DNA of 64,000 nt from positions 4,140,001-4,204,000 of the forward strand of contig OZ038533.1 in the NCBI GenBank assembly GCA_964036665.1, read 5' to 3'. Positions 23,629 through 34,800 of this stretch are shown piece after piece (the stretch's first letter is position 1; each line of letters begins with the position of its first letter). Made by a program: the position numbers and the translations under genes. Source of the stretch: Gordius sp. MW1 (lineage: Eukaryota > Nematomorpha > Gordioida > Gordea > Gordiidae). A model generated the notes under the pieces. The model was not told the origin of the DNA and did no database searches. It was given only the letters and a program-made list of their open reading frames with translations.

Positions 23629-24109
23629 AAATTTTTTTATTTTTTAAATTAATATGTTGTTCTTGTTAATACCATTTAACTTTTTAAATATTTGTATAAA
23701 TTAATAATTAACTAATAATTTTGCATTTAATACCCCCCTATGGGCATTCTCGCCCCTTCCCACCTTTCTCGCCCATAAATTGCATAGCAAATATGCTACG
23801 TTTATACCGAGTATAGATGAGTCATCCACCCTTCCCTTCCCTTCCCCCCTCCCCTTCCCCTCCCCTTCCCCTTCTCCCCCTTCCCACGAGGGCCGAAGGC
23901 CCGAGTTTTATTTATTAAGCGACGAACATTTATAATCGGGAATATAGAATTACAAAAACTGTGTTTTTATTAAGAGTGTGCGAAGTTTATATAGGGATAA
24001 TAGGGTGAACAATACAGATTACCAAAAAATCAATATTTACTTCTGGAACGATCTTAGGTTTCTCTAGATAAGTCAATAGTCTTCTAGGAAGATCAGTGGC
24101 GTAAATAAG

Positions 24110-24530
24110 GGGGGCGGCAAAAATGTGAAAAGTTTTTTGATTAATAACTAAATTAAATGGGTTAAAATATCATAATTTAGTTACATCAAAGACTTTAAGA
24201 CACTTATAAAAACCTGGAAACATAATATATACATTTAATTTTTTTTGATTTAATTTTTGACAAAATGCATTGTAAAATTTTCCAATATGATTGTTGCTGT
24301 GAAAATAAACTTGTTTGAACATTTATTTCCCGTGAAAACACCAGACCGCCCCGGGAAGTAGATAACTAAGCAATTATTATAATGTTCCTCATTCTATATA
24401 ATATTAATACTTTTATCATTTATTATATTTTTCTAAAATTTTCTGCTAGAACCCATCACGGTTTGATAATTAAATTGCCAAGGCCAGCCTAAACCCTTTA
24501 TTTGTCCAATTCACTAATGCTGTCCGAACA
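24110..24530. repeat. Dispersed repeat shared with 44160-44490
   Basis: GAAAACACCAGACCGCCCCG, TTTTCTGCTAGAACCCATCA and AAATTGCCAAGGCCAGCC recur at 44230-44410 with substitutions. Ends rich in GGGGGGCGGCAAAA suggest a hAT-type MITE. The remaining sequence from 23908 to 25189 shows no gene. Confidence 0.5.
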
Positions 24531-25189
24531 GCCGGGCGTAAAATGACGATTTTAAATTTCAAGAATCAATTTTGTCCTTTTTTCAAAAATTTTTGATCTA
24601 ATTCTAGAATTGTTATAAATAGAAATGTGACAAAAAACAGGAAAATATAAAAATTCTCATTATAGTGCCCGCCCAGGCCTTCTTGAAAATCTCAATTTAC
24701 AACGGTTAGCCGAGTGGGCCCAGCAGCGAGCCCGACTTTTTGATTGTTTATTTTATTACAAATAAAAAATTTTCGCCAGCTTCCCCCTCCCCCTTGAGAA
24801 AATCCTGAGTACAAGTCTGAGGAAGATGGCATTATTACTTTTCTAGGCAGGTGATAAACCTGTTATTAAATTGACGTCAGGAGTTATTGACGTCACGGAT
24901 ATCACGTGTGATTAAAGCTTTGAATATTTAGATGGGTATAAAATTTGAACATTAATTTTCAACAAAACACATTCGCTTAGCTGTTTGTAACACTCAAAAA
25001 AAATAAAGGATTTATTATTGCCCTAATTCCCTACACCTCTTATAATTGATCCTAAATGCACAAATTTGCCAAAAATATCTTCTAACATTTTATATGAGAA
25101 TTTAAAAATGTATCTCTTACTCCTATCATAATACTTTTTACAATGTATAAAATTTTGTTCGTAAAGCGAATGAATGATTACTGCTCTCC

Positions 25190-25680
25190 ACAGGTGGGAT
25201 GCGGACAAGCTCGAGTCAGCCGAACGACCACTTGGAGTGACCCAAAAGGAATGGGACCTTCCCCTAATAGCACGTTCCGTAGCTTTTCTTTCTTCGAACT
25301 AACTATCTCAGGGAAAACTCCTTTTCAATTGGGCCTCTTCCAAGAGCGGTTACAAATGGCTCAAAGCAATCCCGAGAAGGAATTTAGGACTCCATATGTC
25401 TTGGGAGGAGCTACGCATAGCCATAGGCTTCATCTCTCGGATGTGACATAGATCCCCTATCGTATGCGATCTCTGCAAACAGCCGGTCCAACCATGGTCA
25501 TCATCCCCTCCATTGCAAATACAGCAAAGGCCGCAACCCCAGGCACACGGCGATCAACAAAATTATCGGCCAGTACCTTAGGAAGGCTGGCTATCCAAAC
25601 ACCTTGGAGCCCGTCGGCCTTAGCGCCACCGACGGGAAAAGACCAGACGGCGTCACACTCATCCCATGGTCACGTGGACT
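25190..25680 (+). mobile_element. LINE (subfamily C), 3' fragment
   Basis: A GC-richer stretch whose frames encode, in order, a WL.AIP..NLG-like segment (SGYKWLKAIPRRNLGLHMSW), a CDLC...HHPLHC zinc knuckle, RNPRHTAINKIIGQYLRKAG, and PNTLEPVGLSATDGKRPDGV then TLIPWSRG. These match the same protein region as the LINE copies at 6.0 kb and 59.7 kb but are clearly diverged. Several frame breaks. The fragment stops abruptly at 25680, 45 bp before the COPE start codon. Confidence 0.7.
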
Positions 25681-25725
25681 GAAATGTTTCGAGTTAGCAT
25701 TTATCTTAGAAAGACACGCTAAAAT

Positions 25726-28700
25726 ATGGCAGCTGAGGATGATAAAAATGAATTAGATGAATTGTTTGAAGTTAAAAACTCATTTTATATTGGAAATTAT
25801 CAGCACTGTATTAACGAGGCATCAAAGTTAAAGGTAAAGCTATTGGTCTATGTTTACCTAAAATTTTAGAGGTTGTCACCTGAAAATGTGTTGTTAAAGG
25901 AATTATATGTATATCGATGTTTTATATTACAAAAGAAGTATAAACTCGTTTTGGATGAACTTAAAAGTAAATCCAACCATTCATTTGAGTCGCTGAGGTT
26001 ATTGGCCCAGTATTATCATGATCCAAGTGCTAGGTTTCCAATCAATAAATTTTGTTTAAATGTTTATATAGAGAATCCATTATTAAGCAATTGCCCCAAC
26101 TTATAGAAAAAAGCCTTATGGAAATGGATTTAATTGTGGCAGCCACAATTTTCATGAATGAAAAGGTACTATTAAATTAAAAACATATTATTTTAATAAA
26201 TATTAGGAATATGAAAATGCATTTAGAGCAATTTATCAGTCAAATGATTTAGAATGGTATCATATTTATGCATAAATTAAAAACATGATATTATAATTTT
26301 AATGCTACTTAAATTTTAGAATGCTATATCTAAAATAATTTTTTTACTAAGCAATTGGTAATCTTTATGTTGTATTAGTATATAATATTAAATCAAGATT
26401 TAATAAATTATTGATAAATTTTTGTGTATAGAATCTAAAAATAACTTTGGGTTGGAAATTAATTTATATGTAATAATTTGCTAAAATGTTAACATGCAAA
26501 TTAAAGTTCAAATTTGGCAATATTTGGTGATAATGTTAATATATGTTTGTTAGTGATATATACATACATATATTGATTTAGGTTTAATACAAAATTTATG
26601 ACATAATTAATAAATCTTTTAGCACAGCAACATTTTTTTTTTAATTTATTTAAATTGCTATCTAATGAGAGCTAGGATAATATTATGCATGCATCACTTT
26701 TGCTCATTGTTACATAAATTAACCCTTGTTTATTCAGTTTAGCACAAGTTATTCAAATTTACATTCAAATACATAGACTAGACCTTGCCAAGTGATTTAT
26801 TATTATATATTTTGAAAAACTTTAAATAGAGAGACGTTGACAAAAATGCAAAATATCGATGAAGATTCAACTTTAACGCAATTGTCAGTTGCTTGGATAA
26901 ACATAGCATGGGTAATATTCAAACATCCTTATGGTTAATTTCACTTTTTTTAATTATGGAATTTATATTGTCACTAAAATATAGTTATATTTTTTATATT
27001 ATAAATTTGGAAATTTATTTTATTAGATATTTTATTATTTCAGTCACTGATTATATATTTTTAGGCATTGTGTTACAATTATTGTAAGCCTGTTTTTTTA
27101 TAAATCAACGAATATCATATATTGGTATTAAATATTTTTTATTATGTTTTAAATTTATAATCTGCTTGAACCTGTCGGCCGGTTCACGGGCCAGCTCGGG
27201 GCGGGGAACTAAATTTAGATTTTCGGGCGGGCACCATAATTAGATTTGGACTCAATGATATTTTTTTAAAAATGTATGATATACCCTTTTATTTGATTTT
27301 TTTAATATTTGTCAATGCAGTTCTTATTCAAAAAAAATCGGAAATTAAAATTACTTTGGAAAATATAGTTGTTATATTTGAAAAGGACAGTGTCTACTAT
27401 TACGTTTGTGGTTTGGTTTGGGCGGTTATGTTCCGGGGGCTTCTGTAATGTCAGGGTTTGGGGTGTTAAGTTCGGGGGGTTTTAGCTGTTATACCAGGGT
27501 TGATAATAGGCACGTTCAAGAATTTTATTCGATTTTTATTGTCATATATATGTCACGTGATATCTCGGCGGGGGACAGTGTTTTGGGATTTTATTGTCGT
27601 TAGGTAGGATTCATGGGGAACAATTAGCGTGTTGAAGTAACGGCTCGCAAGGCTATAGGGGATAAGCAGGTACAACTTAACGGGAAAGGGTTTACGAGGT
27701 TTTATCAGGTATATATGGCGAAGTGGGGAAAACTAACTTGGAAAAAATATAATGAATGTCGTGGGGGTTTTCGAGGAGACGAGAGTTTCGTAGGGGTTCG
27801 TAAGGCCACAGAATAAGAGTAATGGAAAAATAAACAGTCGAGAAAAATGGGAGAAGTAGAATTAGTTGGGGAAGAGTAGGGACAACTTTACCATAAATCG
27901 GGTGTAGGTGAGGTAGTTTTTTGGGGATAATAAAAAGTAAAGTAAAAGGATAGGAAAGTAAAAGTATATATTATTATAAAGGGGATTTATTTTTCTATAT
28001 ATATATCACCGGGCTTCCTTAGCCCCTTAAAGGTTATGGCCCTACTTTCCTATTCTCTATCGGCTCTGTTTCCCTTTTTTTACCTTTCCCCCTGCCTCAT
28101 TTGAACTTATCCAAACTTAATTTCCAGCCCATTGATCTTAATGGTTAACACCACTATCATATTCCCAAGCCTTAAATACACCGGTAATAGATTATTAGGG
28201 CGGGCCTAAATCCATCCCGTGGATACGACACCTTCCCTTTTTTTGGACCGGGGTTACCCAGGCCAAGTCGCGAGTAATTTGAATCATATGAATTGGGTTT
28301 ATAAGATGCGTAAAAATGGTGCTATTATATAATGCGTATCTTCCGCTTCTGTTCAGTCTTTTCTTCCTCTTTTTTAAATCCCCCTTGAATCTTCAAGGTT
28401 TGACGAATTGACCAAATCGTCCTTTTGATTCAGTTATCGCCCCAGCGAACGGCTTCCTTCCATGTAACTTACTTCCTGCAAAAATTAATGAAAATTCCAC
28501 ATGTCATCAACCCTCTTAATAAGAATTATCTCTACATTATCAAATTAGTACCCTTAATAAACTTGAGCCATTTAAATTTTTTTTCATATATTCTAACCCT
28601 AATAAGAGCTTTTTTTTGACAGATGCAAAATTAAATTTTCACTGGTATGGTTTATGGTACGCCTCTGGATTTCGAATCGAATCGAATATTTTTGATATTC

Positions 28701-31700
28701 GATTCGGATTCGAATTTTTTTTAAAAAAATATTCGATTCGAGATTCGTCGAATATTAAAATTAAGATTCGAATTCGATTCGAAAAAAATTTAAGGATTCG
28801 AATTCGATTCGAATATATATCAACATTTTTTAAATTAAAATTTAAAATTTAAATTCAAAAAAGACTAACTGTGATTTTTATTGCATATATTATATATTTG
28901 AAAAATTTATTCAAAAATCTTTAAGAGTACACACATTGAAAATAAAAAGATAAAAGGCGAGCAAAAGATTAAAGCTATATGAGTAAAACAATCAACGAAT
29001 GTTTTTTAGCCAATTTTTAAGACAAATTATCTTCCTAACACTTTCTTCCTTAAAGGATTGCTTGTGTTTCGTTAATAAATTTGTACCAGTTGAGAATATT
29101 CTTTCGCAGGGGGTAGATGATCCTGGTATGGAAAGAAGATTTTTTGCAATTTTTTGGATGGCTGGAAAACGAAGTTGATTCGATTTCCACCATTGTAAAG
29201 GCTCAACATTGGAAGCCACCCGTGGTTCGTTTAAATATGTCTCCAATGGAGACTTCGCGTTCATGTCACTTTTAAACGATCGAGGGCTGATACCTCGCTA
29301 GTTGGGACAAAATCAAGCTGATTTCTTCCTATAGCAGCTTCCAAGTCAGCTTTAATTTCGCTATAAGATATGTCGTGTATTGGTGATAAACACTCAAAAT
29401 ATTGAATTTTGAGCCTTGGATCGACGACACTCGCTAATAAGGCTATTTTCTTATTAAATGCGATATATTTTTCAATTTTCTGCTTAGCCATTTTAACAGC
29501 ATGATCTTCTACGGTGGTCAAAGTTTCTATAAGTTGGTAATATACGGGTAATACTAAATTCATCGTGGGATATTGCTCCCCGGATATTAAATTAGTGGCA
29601 CTGTAAAAGGGAAAAAGTAGGAATTTAAGCCTTTCAATTTCTTCCCATTCGACGTTGGATAATAATTCCTCTTTGTAGAATTTAAAGGCTAAATCGTCCA
29701 ATGCCTGCCTCATTAAAATAGCCTTTTCAATCATTATGTAGGTGCTATTCCACCTGACTGCCATGTCGAGTTTCACCTTTATGTAATTGATAGGCGGGTC
29801 AAATTCTTTGCAAATAGTCTTTAGTCGTGATATATTTTTGGGTTGTCTGGCTATTTTTATCAAGGTCCTTAATTTAATTAAATTAAGATCTACATTCTCC
29901 ATAACCTGTTTAGCTGCTAGGTTTATGATGTGTCCCATACAGCGAACACCCACAATATTTAACGAGGGGTATTTACTTGAGAGGACCTCAATAAATGAAA
30001 CATTATTCCTGGCATTATCTAAGGTGATTGAACAATCGTTCAAGCTGATGCCATTATTGTTTAATATTGTTAGAAAAACATCACATATGTTTTCTCCTGA
30101 ATGTTTATCAATAAATGGATGGCAATCTACTAAATTATTTTCTAGCTCCCATTTATCATTAATAAAATGACATGTTAATGCTAGGAATGGGACCCCAATG
30201 GGAGATGACCATATGTCAATGGTGTAATTCAATTGTGAACAAACTTGTGATAATTTTAATTTAATTTGTTTTGATGTTTCTATATAGACTTCGTCTAAAT
30301 ATTTTTTCATTATATCTGATGTATAAATCTGCATAGTTGTACTTCTAGCCAATTGAAATCTTTTGAAATTTAAGCTGTTTAAGGCTTTGAATGATATATT
30401 ACATTCTACCATCCATTTTAACAAATAATGCTTATCATCATATTTAGGATTTAAATATTTTTGAATATTTTGATTTTCATCTTTAAGGGGCTTTGTATGG
30501 AAAATTTTATAGTGCTTATTTAAAGCTGAAGTCGTTCCTGATTTGTTGTATACGAAGACTTTAAAGCAATGGTTGCAAGTTGCTTTATGAAGTATTTTGT
30601 CATGGGTGAAATGGTCCCATATTATAGATTTTTTTCTTTTTATCTCTTCAACATCAAAATTATCTAAATGTAGCAATATAAATAGGAATTAAAATATATG
30701 TTAAAATATTATAGAAAAGTAGGGGAGACTAAAGCTATATCTTTACCGAGGTCATACATGCCCTCATAAATAATTCACCTTTGGCCAAAAGAATCAATGG
30801 CCAAAATTCTAATAGTGAGATGATTAAATGTATATTTGGGAATAATAATTTAGATTTTGCTACCAATATTAAAATAATTATTGATTGAAACAAATAAAAT
30901 TAAATATCAAGAGTTCTATAGAAAGAGGATCCTAAATTTAGCCATTTAGCCCACAATTAATAAAGAAGAAAGTGTGTATACCCTTTATATTATTCAAAAA
31001 TGAACCATTTAATCTCAAACTTAAAAATTGGAACTTTAAATTTTTATATTAAACTTTTTACAAGAGCATTTTTTTGAAATAATCACTGCAGGCTTGTTTA
31101 ATTAGTCATGGTCAAAAGAGCCCTTAAGGAATTAACAGAAAACAACTTACCTAATACATTAGAAGTGGAGGTCATTATAATATGCAGTTTAAATATTTAA
31201 AATTCAAATTTCAATTCAAATTATAGCAGGAAAGACAACTAAAATGCGATTAGAGAAAAACAGCTGATTTTTGCATCTCGTTCTCGTCTATTTAAATTAA
31301 ATTTAATAAATCAAAATTTAATATTTTTTTAAGGATTCGATTCGAATTTTCGAATCTTATCTATGTACATATTCGATTCGAAATACACATAAGGATTCGA
31401 ATTCGGATTCGATTCGAAATTTCGAATCGAATCCGAATCGAATCTCGAATCGAATCTCGAATATTTTCCAGAGGCGTAGTTTATGGTTATGCGCGCCTCA
31501 CATTGCTCTACCTAGCGCACCTTTTCATTATTAAAAATTCTAATTTTTAAATTCTAAGTTAGATACTGTACGTACATAATCCCTGGATACCACTCGCAAA
31601 ATGATTGTTTTTGCTAATGACCGTTATGGAAGAACCTGTATCAAGAATTAAGGTTAAAGGGCCATTATTTAATTGTATCTCAATTGTAGGGATTTTACTT

Positions 31701-31806
31701 AAAATTACATTTATGACGTTTAAGTTGGGTTCGCTGTTGGGATCATTTTCTACAGTACAATTTTTAATTGCTATGCAATTTATGGGCTCGTTTTTTGTTG
31801 TCCGTC

Positions 31807-31837
<31 letters not shown>

Positions 31838-34800
31838 CCGTCCATCCCTATCTATTTGCATTGGGTATATTAGGTTATCGATTTTTTAAATTAATGCATG
31901 AGAAAGAGGTGCCCCACCCCTCATCTCTATCTCCCTCGCTGTGTTATTTTTTAAATTAATGCATAAGAGGTGCCCCACCCCTCATTTCTATCTCCCTCGG
32001 TGTGTTATATATAAGATTTGTTAAATTATCTATTATATAATAAACATAAATAAAAGTTGTTTACTTTTAATTGCTATGCAATTTAACTAGTTATATAATA
32101 AACTCATAAAAGTTGTTTACTTTTAATTGCTATGCAATTTAACTAGTTTTTGTTATATAATAAACATAGATAAAAGTTGTTTACTTTAATGCTATGCAAT
32201 TTAACTAGTTATATAATAAACATAAATAAAAGTTGTTTACTTTTAATTGCTATGCAATTTAACTAGTTTTGGGGTTAGAATCCCGGAGTTTTTTAGACTC
32301 ATATGATTGTTCTTGTTACTATCATTGATAATAAGAATTTTTCACCGTCCGCTGGCTGCTGACCAATGAAAAAAATGACCATTGGCCAAAATGTCGAAAT
32401 TATTTTTTTCGTTTTTTTTGACTATTATGATTGTTCCTGTTTCTACCATTGCTATTATGACTTTTTGGCCGTCCGCTGGCTGCTGACCAATGTTATATAA
32501 TAAACATAAATAAAAGTTGTTTACTTTTAATTGCTATGCAATTTAACTAGTTTTTGGGTTAGAATCCCGGAGTTTTTTTGACTCTTATGATTGTTCTTGT
32601 TACTATCATTGATAATAAGACTTTTTGGCCGTCCGTTGGCTGCTGACCAATGAAAAAAATGACCATTGGCCAAAATGTGAATCCGAGTTTATTTTTTCGT
32701 TTTTTTTTTGACTATTATGATTGTTCCTGTTCCTACCATTGCTATTATGACTTTTTGGCCGTCCGCTGGCTGCTGACCAATGGAATAAAATGACCATTGG
32801 CCAAAATGTGATTCGAAAACTTTTTTTTCGTTTTTTTTTTGACTATTATGAATTTATATCCACTTTTACCGTGTCCTGACTGCTGACCAATCGAAAAAAA
32901 TGACCATTGCCCAAAGTGAGCATCAAAATTTTTTTTTCCGTTTTTTTGGCTATCATTGACTTATAGAGTATCTGTTGGTACTGACCAATAGAGAAATAGT
33001 GACCATTGGCCAAATTTTTGATTTTTTTAATTAACCCTCGAGAGCACAAGTGGGGTCTCACAGACCCCACGATAGTTACAAACTTGAATAAAAAACGCAT
33101 TTCAAAACGAATTGATCTGGCCTTTTCAGTAGTCCATTATTTTATCAAAAACTAGGTTTGGGTAAAATTTTATAAGTTTTGGTCCATTACTTTTGGAGTT
33201 ATAGCATTTTGGGGTCCTGTGGACCCCACATATGCCCTCACGTAAGTTTTTTTCTATTGGAAAAAATGTATGTATTTTTTTTCGTTTGATGATATCTTTT
33301 ACAATTTGTGTTTTTAATACATTTTGAACATTCTTTTAATAAAAAATCACGTTTATTTTGATTTATTTCATAATATATGATGTTGAGAGACAAATTTAGG
33401 AGAGGCATTTTAATTTTAAGAAAAAAAAGGTGACTTCAGAAAAATGTTAATAACTTTGGTAATATTATTTAACTGTTCCTCAAAAATTATATTTCTGATT
33501 AAGAGTCTTCACCTAACATAAATTCAAAATTTGAGTTGTTTTTAATTAATAGTTTTAAAATTATAAGCAGTTAAAAAATGGGGTCAAATAGACCCCACCT
33601 GTGCTCTCGCGTTCGCGATTTTGAGGAATGCTCTCGAGGGTTAAAAATTGTTCAAATTCAACAAAAAATTTCTCCCAACAATTCTGCAAATTTATAACAT
33701 TGTGTTGTTTTATAATATAATGTTTGTTAGACCCATAATCACTAAAGGCATAAAAACTAATGTAATACGCAACTAGATGCAAACACTAAATCTAACCTTA
33801 ACCCTTGCCTATATTAAATTTTGCCTTTATTACATTTTGCCTATAATGGAAAATTCGTATAAATAATTAATTAATCACTAGGCATTTAATACCCCCCTAT
33901 AGGCATTCTCGCCCATAAATTGCATAGCAAATATGATACATTTATACGAAGTACAGATGAGTCGTCCCCCCTTCCCTTCCCCTCTTCCCTTCCCTTCTCC
34001 CCCTTCCCACGAGGGCCGAAGGCCCGAGCTATTATTAATTAAGGATTTTTCATTTGATTCAAATTACTCGCCACTTGGCATGGGTAACCCCGGTCCAAAA
34101 AAAGCGAAGGTGTCGTATCCACGGGATGGATTTAGGCCCGCCCTAATAATTCATTATCTGTGTGTTTAAGGTTTGGATTGTTCGTATCCTCGGGATGGAT
34201 TTAGGCCCGCCCTAATAATTTATTACCGGTGTATTTAAGGTTTGGGAATGTTATAGTGGTGTAAACCATTAAGATTAATGGGTGTATTTAAGATTTGGAA
34301 TGTTCAAGTTGTGGTAACCATTAAGATCAAAGGGCTGGAAATTAAGTTTGGGTTAATGGTTTATTATAGGTATATTTTAAATTTGGAGTGTTCTAGTTGT
34401 GTCAAACATTAAGATTAATGGGCTGGAAAATAAGTTTATATAAGTTTGAAATGAGGCAGGGGGAAATAATAAAAAGGGAAAACAAAGCCAATAGAAAATA
34501 GGAAAGTAGGGCCATAACCTTTAAGGGGTTAAGGAAATCCGGTGATAAATATAGAAAAATAAATCCCCTCAATAATACTATATATACTTTTCCTTTCCTT
34601 TTTATTCTCCCCAAAAAGCTACCTCACCTTACCCCCGATTTATGGTTAAGTTGTCCCTACTCTTCCCCAACAAATTCTACTTCTCCCATTTTTTCGACTG
34701 CTTAATTTTCCATTACTCTTATTCTGTGGCCAAGCTCTTTCACATAAAATAACAAAAAAGAAATTTTTTACCTTAAAAGATTTCACATTTCTTCTTTCAA

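Larger units (their letters stand above)
22576..23907 (+). mobile_element. HINE with tRNA-like modules
   Basis: 5' end TTAATTGCTATGCAATTTAT, then GGTGCCCCACCCC, then two tRNA-like modules, a B-box module at 23605, ACTGACCAATG/CATTGGCCAA units, the internal inverted motif GCCCATAAATTGCATAGCAA (23770), a CCCTTCCC-rich tract and the 3' hairpin GGGCCGAAGGCCC (23890). The layout matches the other HINEs, but the centre carries Pol III-like modules in place of the plain 110-bp repeats. Confidence 0.7.

Noticed and set aside
25143-25451. 102-codon frame upstream of COPE as a separate gene
   Set aside because: The recognised LINE protein runs through this region in other frames; this frame is a shadow.
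27406-27603. Small Gly-rich open frame
   Set aside because: It lies in the inverted-repeat arm, has no recognisable domain, and is not conserved in the other arm.
29787-30170. 127-codon plus-strand frame
   Set aside because: It is antisense to the hAT transposase core and is a shadow.
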